Positions 51,975 to 61,237 of a stretch of DNA of 64,000 nucleotides are shown piece by piece (positions within the stretch are counted from its first letter, which is position 1; every line of letters starts with the position of its first letter). This DNA comes from Bacteroidota bacterium (lineage in GTDB: Bacteria > Bacteroidota > Bacteroidia > Flavobacteriales_E > Vicingaceae), in the NCBI GenBank assembly GCA_013112545.1, contig JABFGJ010000002.1, positions 329,337 through 393,336 on the forward strand, given 5' to 3'. Position numbers and translations under genes: made by a program. Under the pieces are notes generated by a model. The model did not search any database. It was not told the DNA's origin and was given only the letters and a program-made list of their open reading frames with translations.

Positions 51975-53333
51975 CTATTTCATCTCATGAAAACGCTTGT
52001 CCATATCAGCGGGTCCTGGTGAGAAGGCTTGCAGCATTTTCCCGTTTTCATCAATTAAAAAATAGCTGGGAACAGCTTTTACTTCAAAACGCTCTCTCAA
52101 TTCAAAATCTTCACCGCCGTATAGTATAGTCCAAGGAAAATTAAATTGATTTTGTGCCTTAAGCATGCTCGATTTGTTTTCATCTAAATTAATGCTCACA
52201 AAATAGATTTTATCTGCATATTTTTCATAAAGCATTTTAATAACCTGCATTTCTCTAAGGCTTGGAATCGACCAATTAGCCCAGAAGTTTAAGTAAACCA
52301 CTTTTCCTTTAAAATCAGCCATAGTATAGCTTTTACCTTCATTACTTTGTAAGTTGAAATCGGGTGCAATCTGTTTAAAACCAAACAGTTTTAACTTGTT
52401 TTTAAGGTTTTTTGCCAATATTTTATTTTGGACTGATTGTCCATTCTTCTCAATCTGTGCAATAAGGTTTAAGCTCGCATCTTGATTAACTCTTTTTATA
52501 TGAAACACATCAAATAGGCCATACAAAAGATACAATTCCGCCAACTCATCTTGTTCTATTTTCTTAATCGATTTTATAGCTTCAATACTCTTCGCTAAGC
52601 TTTTATCGAAGGTGATTGTTTTCAAAATCGCTTGGCCATTTTTACCGATTGTTAATTTATCAAAGTCCGACTTATAAAACTGGACAAAGAAATTCATGTA
52701 TTCTTTGTTTCGATATAAGATGGGTTTGTTGTTTAAGTAGTTGTTAAATAGTTCATTGTCAGAAACGTTGTTGATGTCTTTTAAGTTAGCTATTGCGTAT
52801 TTCACATAATCACGAACAAAAGGTTTTGATTGGTATTGTGGCTTATTTTCAATTTTTTTAATAAAGGCATTCGTCTCTTTATAAGCTTGCTTAATCGCGA
52901 ATTTTTGATAATTGTCTGCAAAGAAATTTTGATATGCTGTGTTGAAACTTTTAATTAAACTATTAGTTTCATTGGGTTTTGGAAATAAGAAGTGAATGTT
53001 TAGAAACTTATCAAAGGCTTTTCCTTGATTTGCTATAGCATCATAATCTAAGCCGATGTTGTATGTTTCTGCTGGTTCAGCAAACAAACTTGTGCTCTTA
53101 TCTTCAATTTTCAATACTATTTGTTCAACTTCATTTAAATTGAAAGTCAATTGAAACTCTCCATTTTTAATGGTAGTAGTATTTAGTTTCTTAAGATTAA
53201 AAGTGATGTAATCTTCATAAATATTGGCCGAGATTTCTTTTCCTTCGAAACCTTTTATACCACCTTTGATAATTACATTTTCACCAAAAGCAGTTAGGGT
53301 AAATAATAAGAATGCAATTAAAGTTAACCTCAT
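51975..53333 (-). CDS. secreted thioredoxin-like protein without active-site cysteines
   Basis: 452-aa protein with a signal peptide (residues 1-17), a ~300-residue helical N-terminal region like that in Bacteroidota AhpC/TSA-TlpA family proteins, and a C-terminal thioredoxin fold (~315-450, PDFNLQSNEGKSYTMADFKGKVVYLNFWANW). In place of the WCxPC active site it has WSIPS: Ser355 and Ser358 replace both cysteines. A redox role is therefore unlikely; a binding or structural role is inferred. The ATG overlaps the coaD stop (ATGA). Confidence 0.85.
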   Translation of the reverse strand: MRLTLIAFLLFTLTAFGENVIIKGGIKGFEGKEISANIYEDYITFNLKKLNTTTIKNGEFQLTFNLNEVEQIVLKIEDKSTSLFAEPAETYNIGLDYDAIANQGKAFDKFLNIHFLFPKPNETNSLIKSFNTAYQNFFADNYQKFAIKQAYKETNAFIKKIENKPQYQSKPFVRDYVKYAIANLKDINNVSDNELFNNYLNNKPILYRNKEYMNFFVQFYKSDFDKLTIGKNGQAILKTITFDKSLAKSIEAIKSIKKIEQDELAELYLLYGLFDVFHIKRVNQDASLNLIAQIEKNGQSVQNKILAKNLKNKLKLFGFKQIAPDFNLQSNEGKSYTMADFKGKVVYLNFWANWSIPSLREMQVIKMLYEKYADKIYFVSINLDENKSSMLKAQNQFNFPWTILYGGEDFELRERFEVKAVPSYFLIDENGKMLQAFSPGPADMDKRFHEMK

Positions 53334-53791
53334 TTAATTTGAATGTTTGAAGGTAGAAATTGATGGGCATCTCCTCCGTTTCGAATGATATCACGTACAA
53401 CTGTCGAATTTATTGCAGAATATTCAACCTCAGTAAAAAGAAAAATGGTTTCAATCTCATCATTTAGCTTCTTATTCATTTGTGCAATGGTTCGTTCAAA
53501 TTCAAAATCTTGTTGATTTCTCAGGCCTCTCAAGATGTATTTCGATTGTTTTTTTTCGCAATAATCAACTGTTAAACCATGGTAAATATCAACTGAAATT
53601 TTTGATTCTTTTTTAAAAGCACCTTTAATCCATGTCTCTCTTTGTTTTAAGTCGAACATGTATTTTTTTTCTGCATTATTGCCAATTGCTACTATTATTT
53701 CATCAAACAGAGGAATCGCTCTTTTGATTACAGAAACATGACCTAATGTGATGGGGTCGAATGAACCTGGGAAAATGGCTATTTTTTTCAT
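53330..53791 (-). CDS. coaD: phosphopantetheine adenylyltransferase
   Basis: 153-aa enzyme of coenzyme A synthesis. Nucleotidyl-transferase motif FPGSFDPITLGHVSVI (the HxGH-type TxGH) at the N-terminus and the ISSTxVR-like INSTVVRD at the C-terminus. Lies 8 bases after rsmD on the same strand, coupled to the thioredoxin-like gene. Confidence 0.95.
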   Translation of the reverse strand: MKKIAIFPGSFDPITLGHVSVIKRAIPLFDEIIVAIGNNAEKKYMFDLKQRETWIKGAFKKESKISVDIYHGLTVDYCEKKQSKYILRGLRNQQDFEFERTIAQMNKKLNDEIETIFLFTEVEYSAINSTVVRDIIRNGGDAHQFLPSNIQIK

Positions 53792-53799
53792 GACAGTAT

Positions 53800-54330
53800 T
53801 TATGAGAATAGGGTAAAGTTAACATTTCCATATCTTCTAGTAAACAAAAGTCGCTCATGGTTTTCAAAGGAATGCTCTTTGCCGTGTTCTAAAACCAACA
53901 GTCCTTCATCTTTCAATAATCCTTTTTCAAATATCAGCCTAGGTAAACTAGTTAATAATTCAAGGTCATAAGGTGGATCGGCAAAGATTAAATCATATTG
54001 GCCATAGCCTTTTTTGATAAACTTAAAAACATCGTCTCTTAATATTCGCCAGTTTTTTAATTCAAAATCTTTGCTTGTTTTTTGCATAAACTTTATACAG
54101 CCAGTATTTTGGTCAACCGATAAACAGGATTTAGCCCCTCTAGAGATAAATTCTAAGCTTAAATTTCCTGTTCCTGCAAACAAATCTAAAACGTCAATTT
54201 CTTCAATGTCTATTTTATTTCTCAGTAAATTAAAAAGAGCTTCTTTAGCAAAATCAGTTGTTGGTCTAACAGGTAAGTTTTTGGGGGCGAGAATTTTTCT
54301 CCCTTTTAAAGTTCCACTAATTATTCGCAC
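53800..54330 (-). CDS. rsmD: 16S rRNA (guanine(966)-N(2))-methyltransferase
   Basis: 176-aa SAM-dependent methyltransferase. SAM motif DLFAGTGNLSLEFISRGA (~47-64) and the catalytic FADPPYDLE (~115). RsmD beside coaD is a standard arrangement. Overlaps DUF3822 by ten bases. Confidence 0.94.
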   Translation of the reverse strand: MRIISGTLKGRKILAPKNLPVRPTTDFAKEALFNLLRNKIDIEEIDVLDLFAGTGNLSLEFISRGAKSCLSVDQNTGCIKFMQKTSKDFELKNWRILRDDVFKFIKKGYGQYDLIFADPPYDLELLTSLPRLIFEKGLLKDEGLLVLEHGKEHSFENHERLLFTRRYGNVNFTLFS

Positions 54331-55157
54331 AAGTATTGATTAAATAAAGAGTAATGATATTGTTCTGGAATGCTATTTAATACTATGCTATAGTTTGCAT
54401 GATTTGGCCTTTTTAAAAGCTCTACATTCCGAATGTATTTAAAAATTGTTTCGTAGATCGATGAAGTTTCTACAAATTCTCCGCAAAGTTTAATTGGACA
54501 GGTTTCACGATTAAGGGTCAATTGCTCCATAACATACAACAAGAAATAAATAAAATCTTCAGTTGTTTTGTATTCGAAAGAATTGAAAAAATGCAATTTC
54601 TGAGATTTTATATAACATACATCAAAACGTTTATCTTGAATGTGGATGAATAAATTCTCATCATTATCTGTTTTTTCAAGGCTTAGTGCATTCACCAAAA
54701 TCTTTGCAAAATGATTGGTTTTTATACCAGGAAAAGCATGCTTGAGACTGCTTAAATAAGGATTTGATAAAGCATAAACCAAAACTGTATTGTGCGATTC
54801 TATTAATTCGCTATTTAACTCAGAGTCTATATAACCTTGATTAAAATGGAGGTAAGTTGATTCTTTGTCCTCTTGAAATAGGCCTTTAGGCACTAAGGTA
54901 TATAGATTATTTACAAGACTTAAACTTGTTGATTGGAAGGGCTTGTCGATAGTGTTTAAATCTTTTAGAAAAACTTCTAAATCAGCAATAGTACTTAAAT
55001 CTAATTGCTGAAAAGCAAAATAGGTTTTGCTGGGAATATCAAACCAAGCAAGTTTCAGTTGAGTGGTACTCAATTGTAAACTCAAATGCTGGTTATGCGC
55101 TTTATTGATAAAAGATTTGTCAAAAAGGTTATTCTCAACAAGTGGGGAAGTTGCCAT
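54321..55157 (-). CDS. DUF3822 family protein
   Basis: 278-aa cytoplasmic protein of the DUF3822 family, a Bacteroidota-specific family usually next to rsmD-coaD. No catalytic motif is evident; the fold is thought to be ASKHA-like. Segments: HNQHLSLQLSTTQLKLAWFD, NLFIHIQDKRFDVCYI, TCPIKLCGEF. Confidence 0.8.
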   Translation of the reverse strand: MATSPLVENNLFDKSFINKAHNQHLSLQLSTTQLKLAWFDIPSKTYFAFQQLDLSTIADLEVFLKDLNTIDKPFQSTSLSLVNNLYTLVPKGLFQEDKESTYLHFNQGYIDSELNSELIESHNTVLVYALSNPYLSSLKHAFPGIKTNHFAKILVNALSLEKTDNDENLFIHIQDKRFDVCYIKSQKLHFFNSFEYKTTEDFIYFLLYVMEQLTLNRETCPIKLCGEFVETSSIYETIFKYIRNVELLKRPNHANYSIVLNSIPEQYHYSLFNQYLCE

Positions 55158-55168
55158 TTTGATTTGGC

Positions 55169-55747
55169 TTACCAGTTACCAGTTGTAATGGGTTCTGTCA
55201 TTGATCCTACCTTTAAAACATCGTTTAAATCAATGTTTTCATTTTTGGTATTTAGCCCATTATAAACATCTTCTAATTTAGCAGAAGCTTCAAAAACGTT
55301 CACATTTACTTTGTTTTTTTCAATAACCCCAGCTTTCATTTTAAACTCGTTGCCATTGCTGAAAGGTATTATTCTAAGTGAATCAATTGGAAATCCAGCA
55401 TTAAAAATTGTATTGGCAGGAACTAAGGCTGTATCTCTAATTACAATTCCACGCTCAACTGCTTGCGCTTCGGTTAGAGTGTCAGGCACATTGCCAATTG
55501 CCTTAATAATCGTCAATGAATCATTATTCAAAAAATCGAGGAGTTCATTGAAATTAGCTGCATATCTACCTCTTTCACCTCTAAACGTTTTTTGAGCGGT
55601 TACAATGTGTGTCAACCTTTCTTGAACGACTTCTCTTCTATCTTCAGCTTTTTCTTGAAAGATAATTTTGTCTTGAATACCAGTGTAGATAAAATAAGCT
55701 AAAACGACTGCAACGATTGCAAGTCCAAGTTGAATGGCAATTTTCAT
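55169..55747 (-). CDS. membrane-anchored hypothetical protein
   Basis: 192-aa protein with one N-terminal membrane helix (residues ~3-20), a charged coiled region (DRREVVQERLTHIVTAQKTF), and a C-terminal beta-like region. The segment TAQKTFRGERGRYAANFNELLDFL resembles the globular part of type IV pilin-like proteins, but no prepilin cleavage motif was found. First gene of the DUF3822-rsmD-coaD unit, 11 bases upstream. Function not predicted. Confidence 0.65.
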   Translation of the reverse strand: MKIAIQLGLAIVAVVLAYFIYTGIQDKIIFQEKAEDRREVVQERLTHIVTAQKTFRGERGRYAANFNELLDFLNNDSLTIIKAIGNVPDTLTEAQAVERGIVIRDTALVPANTIFNAGFPIDSLRIIPFSNGNEFKMKAGVIEKNKVNVNVFEASAKLEDVYNGLNTKNENIDLNDVLKVGSMTEPITTGNW

Positions 55748-55898
55748 TGTCTATTTTTTAAGTTCTTTTCAATGTTCACAAATCTACAATTTTTTTATAA
55801 GCCTGATTAAACTATTCAAAAATTGATTTTATCATTCGTTCAATTTAAATTGAGGTGATTTAAAGCCTCTAATTTGGTTAAATTTGGATTCCTTGTAA

Positions 55899-57326
55899 AT
55901 GAATATGCTTTCGAAGTTTCAACAAAAAATTTATAGTTTTTTCCCCGATAAGCCTACCAAAGATCAAATTGATTTGGTAGAACGAATGGAGCGATTCCTT
56001 TTTTTAAACCACGAAAGGGCAGCGTTTATTATACGCGGATATGCCGGAACTGGAAAAACGACTTCGGTAGCAGCTATGGTTAAAACCTTTCCTTCTTTTC
56101 AATTAAAGTCTGTTTTATTGGCTCCTACTGGTCGGGCAGCAAAAGTGATGGCTAAATTTTCGGGCAAACCTGCTTTTACCATTCATAAAAAAATATATCA
56201 GAGCAAACGAGGCACAGATGGACAGACTAAGTTTAGTTTAGCGGCCAACCTGCATAGCAATACTATTTTTATTGTCGATGAAGCTTCCATGATTTCAGAC
56301 GGTGGTGGTTTAAATGCCACCCACAACTATCAATCGAGGAGTTTATTAGACGACTTGATAGAATACGTCTATTCTGGTCAAAACTGCCGCTTGATTTTTA
56401 TTGGAGATATTGCTCAATTACCACCAGTTGGTCGAGATATTAGTCCAGCATTGGATTCAAAATATTTGCAACGCGAATATCATTTGAGCCTGAAAGGAGT
56501 AGAGCTAAAGCAAGTATTAAGGCAGGCAGAAGATTCAGGGATATTGTATAACGCTACTTTATTAAGAGAGCAAACACAAGTTAAAGAACCCACAATTTTA
56601 TTTCAGAAAAAGGAATTTGACGACATCCATTTTATCGATGGTTACGAACTGGAAGATGAGTTGGATAGTTGTATCGGTAAATATGGAACCGATGAAACCA
56701 TTGTAATTACACGGTCGAATAAGCGCGCCAATGAATTTAATCAGCAAATTCGAGTTAGAATTAAGGATTTGGATGAAGAAGTTGCAACTGGAGATTACAT
56801 CATGATAGTCAAGAACAATTATTTTTGGTTGGATGAAAATTCACCCATCGGTTTTATTGCCAATGGAGATATTGCCGAAATTATGCGGATGGGAAACATC
56901 GAAAACTTGTATGGCTTTCGGTTTTTAAACGCGACCATACGATTAGTCGATTATCCGAAACTAGAACCAGTAGAAGCAAAGCTCTTATTGGATTCTATCA
57001 TGTCAGAAGCGCCTGCATTGAGCCCTGAAGAGAACCAACGTCTTTTTGAAACGGTTTTAGAAGATTATGCTGATGAACCCAACCGAAGAAAGAAATATGA
57101 AGCCTTGAAAAAGAATCCTTATTTCAATGCTTTGCAAATAAAATTTGCCTATGCCGTTACTTGTCATAAATCGCAGGGTGGGCAATGGAAAGCCGTTTTT
57201 GTTGATCAAGGATACTTAACAGATGAAATGGTCAATGTGGAATATGCTAGATGGCTATATACCGCAATCACAAGGGCTACTGAGCAGCTTTACCTCGTGA
57301 ATTTTAATCCAAAATTTTTGAGTTAA
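55899..57326 (+). CDS. ATP-dependent RecD-like DNA helicase
   Basis: 475-aa superfamily 1 helicase. Walker A GYAGTGKTTS (~50-59), Walker B IFIVDEASMI (~125), LIFIGDIAQLPPVG (motif III), and the C-terminal UvrD/TraA region with VTCHKSQGG and YTAITRATEQLYL. Most like short RecD2/Dda-type helicases; no RecBC partner nearby. The stop abuts the convergent hydrolase stop with no gap. Confidence 0.87.
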   Translation: MNMLSKFQQKIYSFFPDKPTKDQIDLVERMERFLFLNHERAAFIIRGYAGTGKTTSVAAMVKTFPSFQLKSVLLAPTGRAAKVMAKFSGKPAFTIHKKIYQSKRGTDGQTKFSLAANLHSNTIFIVDEASMISDGGGLNATHNYQSRSLLDDLIEYVYSGQNCRLIFIGDIAQLPPVGRDISPALDSKYLQREYHLSLKGVELKQVLRQAEDSGILYNATLLREQTQVKEPTILFQKKEFDDIHFIDGYELEDELDSCIGKYGTDETIVITRSNKRANEFNQQIRVRIKDLDEEVATGDYIMIVKNNYFWLDENSPIGFIANGDIAEIMRMGNIENLYGFRFLNATIRLVDYPKLEPVEAKLLLDSIMSEAPALSPEENQRLFETVLEDYADEPNRRKKYEALKKNPYFNALQIKFAYAVTCHKSQGGQWKAVFVDQGYLTDEMVNVEYARWLYTAITRATEQLYLVNFNPKFLS

Positions 57327-58535
57327 TTAAATCAATTCAGAAATTACCTTCACTTCCGAGTGTAGCGTTTTATGCACAGGACATCGATCTGCAATTTCCA
57401 TCAGCCTAGCCTTTTGCTCCCCGTCCAATTTTCCAATCAATTCAATTTTTCGATAAAAATGGTCTATTTTAGCTTTCGAATCTTCACAATTTTCACAGTC
57501 TTTTACATGGTTTTTATTGTGTTCTACATGAACTATCGCATCTTGCAAATCCCATTTTTTTCTTTTGGCGTACATCTGCAAAGTCATTGAGGTGCAAGCA
57601 GCTAAGCCAGAAGATACTAAATCGTATGGACTTGGACCTAAGTCATGCCCTCCAACAGATTCGGGTTCATCGGCTAAAAATTGATGATTGCCAGCTTTGA
57701 TTTCAGTAGTAAAATCTTCATTTCCTGTTTTGGAAATAACTTTACTAGCTCCTTTTAATTCTTTTTTCTTTGGTAAGTCTATGTACCTTACAACCCAAGC
57801 GGCTATCATCTCACCTGCATAAATAGAATCTACTTTTTTACTTAACAAATGATCGGCGCCATCTAAAGTTATAAAGCTTTTTGGGTGATGTGCCGCAGTG
57901 TATATTTTTGCAGCATTTCCAATTCCAACGGTATTGTCTTGTGGAGAGTGCATGATTAAAAGTGGCTTTCTAAGTTCTTTGGCAACTAGTTCTGAATTTT
58001 TAGATTCTAAATCTTCTAAAAAGTGTTTTGAGATGGTAAAGGGCCTGCCGCCAATATTAATTTTAGCTTTTCCTTTTTCTCTTATTTCCTCTATTCCATC
58101 AGCTAATAAGCGAGTTACATGATGTGGGTCAAAAGGAGCACCAATGGTTACAACCGCTTTTATGTTTGCCAATTGACCTGCGGTATAAAGTGCTGCTGCA
58201 CCGCCTAAAGAATGACCGATTAAAATTTCAGGAGCTTGGAATTTTTCTGCTAAGAAATTGGATGCTGCTATTAAGTCTTGGATGTTGGATGAAAACGAGG
58301 TGTCTTCAAATTCGCCATGGCTAGAACCCAAACCTGTAAAATCAAATAAAAGCACCGCAAAACCTTTGGATGTAAGTGCTCGACTAATATTTCTAACCGC
58401 ATTTAGATTTTTGTTGCAAGTAAAACAGTGGGCAAAAAGGGCGTAAGCAATCGGCTTTTTATCTACTGGAAAATCAATTCTTGCACTTAATTCAATACCT
58501 TCTAGGTTTGTAAAGCTAAGTTGTTTTGATTTCAT
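57327..58535 (-). CDS. fusion of alpha/beta hydrolase and OsmC-like peroxidase domain
   Basis: 402-aa two-domain protein. The alpha/beta hydrolase (~1-255) has the nucleophile elbow GHSLGG and HSPQDNTVG. The OsmC domain (~275-400) has SSGLAACTSMTLQMYA with one redox Cys and RCPVHKTLHS with the second, the usual pair for organic peroxide reduction. This fusion is known in several bacterial groups. Confidence 0.9.
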   Translation of the reverse strand: MKSKQLSFTNLEGIELSARIDFPVDKKPIAYALFAHCFTCNKNLNAVRNISRALTSKGFAVLLFDFTGLGSSHGEFEDTSFSSNIQDLIAASNFLAEKFQAPEILIGHSLGGAAALYTAGQLANIKAVVTIGAPFDPHHVTRLLADGIEEIREKGKAKINIGGRPFTISKHFLEDLESKNSELVAKELRKPLLIMHSPQDNTVGIGNAAKIYTAAHHPKSFITLDGADHLLSKKVDSIYAGEMIAAWVVRYIDLPKKKELKGASKVISKTGNEDFTTEIKAGNHQFLADEPESVGGHDLGPSPYDLVSSGLAACTSMTLQMYAKRKKWDLQDAIVHVEHNKNHVKDCENCEDSKAKIDHFYRKIELIGKLDGEQKARLMEIADRCPVHKTLHSEVKVISELI

Positions 58536-58660
58536 GATTTTAAATTTTTTCTAAAATAAGATTAAAGTATTGCTTAAAAAAGGCTGCATTTTGTATTAAT
58601 TTCGATGCTATATTAGAACAGAAATTAGAATTCATTGTTCAATAGATAAAAACGATAAAA

Positions 58661-59170
58661 ATGAGTAATATTAAATTTAAAGGAAACCCAGTTCAAGTGA
58701 GTGGTACTATTCCAGGAGTTGGAGAAAAAATAGAAGATTTTACTTTTGTAAAAGTAGATTTAAGCGAAGGAAGTTTGGCTGATTATGCTGACAAAGTTAA
58801 GGTGCTTATGGCTGTACCGAGTTTAGATACAGGGATTTGCCAAAAAGAAGCAAGAGCTTTCAACGAATTGATAGGCAAAATGGAAGGTGTGATAGGTTTA
58901 ACGGTTTCAAAAGATTTACCTTTTGCTATGAACCGTTTTTGTTCAGCTGAAGGCATAGAAGATATTATTTCTGCATCTGATTTTAGATACAACGATTTTG
59001 GTAGCCAAAACGGCATAGAAATGACAGATGGCCCATTAAAGGGATTGTTTGCCAGAGTGGTATTTGTATTGGATAAAGACAACAAAATTACCTACAAAGA
59101 AGAAGTGGATGATATTACTCACGAACCAAATTACGAAGCGGCAGTTGCTGCAGTGAAAGCATTGGTTTAG
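58661..59170 (+). CDS. tpx: thiol peroxidase
   Basis: 169-aa Tpx peroxiredoxin that reduces peroxides using thioredoxin. The peroxidatic Cys is in SLDTGICQKEARAF and the resolving Cys in MNRFCSAEG, with normal spacing. Cytoplasmic or periplasmic, no signal peptide seen. Ends just before a strong terminator. Confidence 0.96.
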   Translation: MSNIKFKGNPVQVSGTIPGVGEKIEDFTFVKVDLSEGSLADYADKVKVLMAVPSLDTGICQKEARAFNELIGKMEGVIGLTVSKDLPFAMNRFCSAEGIEDIISASDFRYNDFGSQNGIEMTDGPLKGLFARVVFVLDKDNKITYKEEVDDITHEPNYEAAVAAVKALV

Positions 59171-59190
59171 AAAAAGATTTCTGAGCGATA

Positions 59191-59226
59191 GCCCTTGAAA
59201 GTAAAATACTTTCAAGGGCTTTTTTG
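59191..59226 (+). terminator. rho-independent terminator of tpx
   Basis: 13-pair stem GCCCTTGAAAGTA / TACTTTCAAGGGC (59191-59203, 59207-59219), loop AAA, then a T run. Confidence 0.95.
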
Positions 59227-59459
59227 TGGGTTGATGTTTAGTTAATTAGTTTAAATTTATTTATCAATAAACTTGGAGATAAGTCCAATTTAACTGAAAG
59301 ATATCTAATTATATCTATGGTTCGTTTTCTTTTTTTGTTCAATGTCTTATAAACACACCTTATATCTCATCCAATTAATTCTAGCCCAAATTAATAAAAT
59401 CCATTGGATTTTGGTTTTGTGTGTTTAGTTTTAGGACTAGCATTCATTCAAAAGAAAAA

Positions 59460-60038
59460 TTAATAAATCTCGACAACTACTAGTCCAAAATGGTTACCGC
59501 TATTCATAGAAATTGGAGATTCACCAAGGTTTTCAATATGTAACAGGTTTCCTTTTTCCAATACATAGTTTACTTGCATAAGCTTCAAATAAATGGTTCC
59601 AGAAGTAGCGTATAAAAACAAATTATTACATGCTTTTTTTGGTTTTAGCTTATAATTGCTAGCTGAAGACATCGCTAAATGATAGAGCTCACTTTGCAAG
59701 CTAGCCGAGCACATCACATTAAAATCGGTGCAGGTTCCAATAGAAGTGGTTTTCCAATCTCCACTAAAACAATCGACTTCAAAAGGTTTGAGTTGCTTAT
59801 TGTATTGATCTTCATGTATGATGCTAATTTCACCTTCCAAAATCATAAGCTTGCGATTATAACCTGGCAAAGAAGTAAAAGTTGACTCCTTCATTTCTAC
59901 TTTAGCGGTGCTTATTCTTAATTCAAAGTTCCGTTTTGCATAGGAGGCATTGGTGGGGAATATATAAAGTTGTGTTGTGCTTCCACCTGACCATTGACTG
60001 GTAAGAAAATGCTGAGGACTGAGAATTTTAGTTTTCAA
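59460..60038 (-). CDS. HutD/Ves family protein
   Basis: 192-aa cupin-like protein of the HutD family. Segments: QWSGGSTTQLYIFP, RISTAKVEM, PGYNRKLMILEGEI, DFNVMCS. It starts at TTG (60038), with no ATG in a sensible place. The family is seen with histidine-use genes and as Ves; the role here is open. No hut genes are nearby. Confidence 0.85.
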   Translation of the reverse strand: MKTKILSPQHFLTSQWSGGSTTQLYIFPTNASYAKRNFELRISTAKVEMKESTFTSLPGYNRKLMILEGEISIIHEDQYNKQLKPFEVDCFSGDWKTTSIGTCTDFNVMCSASLQSELYHLAMSSASNYKLKPKKACNNLFLYATSGTIYLKLMQVNYVLEKGNLLHIENLGESPISMNSGNHFGLVVVEIY

Positions 60039-60173
60039 AAGCGAAGAGTATAAGATTTGTTATTTACGAATCAATAAACTAAGATGACACAGCCCAAATT
60101 AATCAAAAGCATTGAAGTTATTGATAGATGAGGTGATTTTTATTGACAGCTTATTTGCTTGCAGTTTTTTTAT

Positions 60174-61097
60174 TTACCTAAATATACTTACACCTTGCTC
60201 ACTCAATTCTTTTATTTTTTGAGCCCATAACTTCAATACTTTTTGTTGGTTTTCAAAATCATCTGCAAAGGGGCCGCAAAGAATTTTAAGCGTTGTGGTT
60301 TTTGTATTGTCATCCTGTAGTAGCAAAAACTTTTCGGAATAAGAAAGCTGTTTATAGTCATTTTGAATATAGAAATTGCCAAATAATTTATTAGCATACT
60401 TCGCTGTTGAGGCTCCTGTATTGCTATAAAAATAATTGAGATTGGTTGATTTTCTCCAATTCGTTTTTAAAAGATTATCTGCATCAAATGTTTTGGCTAA
60501 TGCATTAGAATTTTCTTCATTTCTCATGACTTCCCATACAACATCCTGACTAGCTTTAATTTTTAAATCAATGGCAACAAACTTAGATGTCGGAATTTGG
60601 TTGATTTCATCATCAGTTAAGAAACGCACTTCATTTAACCTTGCACTTCCATTTCCTCCATTTAAAAATCGATAGCCAACGATAGAATCATTGTTAATAT
60701 GAATAGCTTGAATCACAATAATTAAATCTACTCTATCGGTCGATTGATTGTAAACCTTTGCCAATTTAGGTAATCTCATGTCTAGTGGTTTAGCATTGGG
60801 ATACTTATTTACATCAACATGAATTAATGAGGTTCCATTTTGAGTTTCCTCTTTAGTGGGCATTCTACCATTTACTACTGCTACTTCTTTCCAATCAGCA
60901 ATATTTACAGCTGGAAATCCAGTTAAATTGTCGGGGCAATACCATCCTCCGTAATTATGAGGAACTACATCTGTCGTTTCCGAAGAGCTTATACTTTTAG
61001 TTTCTTCTACATTTTTAATAGAGGGTGTTTCTTGTGTGCATGCAGTTATTGAACTTAGGATTAAGACACTGAGCAATTGGAACATTTTGTTTTTCAT
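60174..61097 (-). CDS. lipoprotein, uncharacterised
   Basis: 307-aa lipoprotein; signal peptide and lipobox at SSITACT (Cys20). The body has no known family; a Tyr/Trp-rich start (HNYGGWYCPDNLTGFP) and a repeated two-domain feel. Divergent from the membrane-bound regulator at 61238; three GTGTAA direct repeats lie between the two genes, so the lipoprotein is probably its target. Confidence 0.6.
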   Translation of the reverse strand: MKNKMFQLLSVLILSSITACTQETPSIKNVEETKSISSSETTDVVPHNYGGWYCPDNLTGFPAVNIADWKEVAVVNGRMPTKEETQNGTSLIHVDVNKYPNAKPLDMRLPKLAKVYNQSTDRVDLIIVIQAIHINNDSIVGYRFLNGGNGSARLNEVRFLTDDEINQIPTSKFVAIDLKIKASQDVVWEVMRNEENSNALAKTFDADNLLKTNWRKSTNLNYFYSNTGASTAKYANKLFGNFYIQNDYKQLSYSEKFLLLQDDNTKTTTLKILCGPFADDFENQQKVLKLWAQKIKELSEQGVSIFR

Positions 61098-61160
61098 GAT
61101 TATATTTTTATGATTACTCTCGTAAAATTAGAAGTAGGGCTATTTAACTAGGTTTAATAA

Positions 61161-61187
61161 GTGTAAAATAGTGTAAATTTTGTGTAA
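61161..61187 (+). promoter_or_regulatory. three GTGTAA direct repeats, putative regulator binding site
   Basis: GTGTAA at 61161, 61171 and 61182, spaced 10 and 11 bp, i.e. one helical turn. OmpR-type winged-helix proteins bind tandem direct repeats with such spacing. They lie between the two divergent genes, 64 bp from the lipoprotein start. Confidence 0.55.
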
Positions 61188-61225
61188 TTTATATCAAATT
61201 CAACGCAATTCAGCTTATTATCGGA

Positions 61226-61233
61226 TAAATTTG
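61226..61233 (+). promoter_or_regulatory. TAnnTTTG -7 element of the regulator gene
   Basis: TAAATTTG, four bases before the ATG at 61238, giving a leaderless or nearly leaderless message. Confidence 0.5.
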
Positions 61234-61237
61234 TTGC

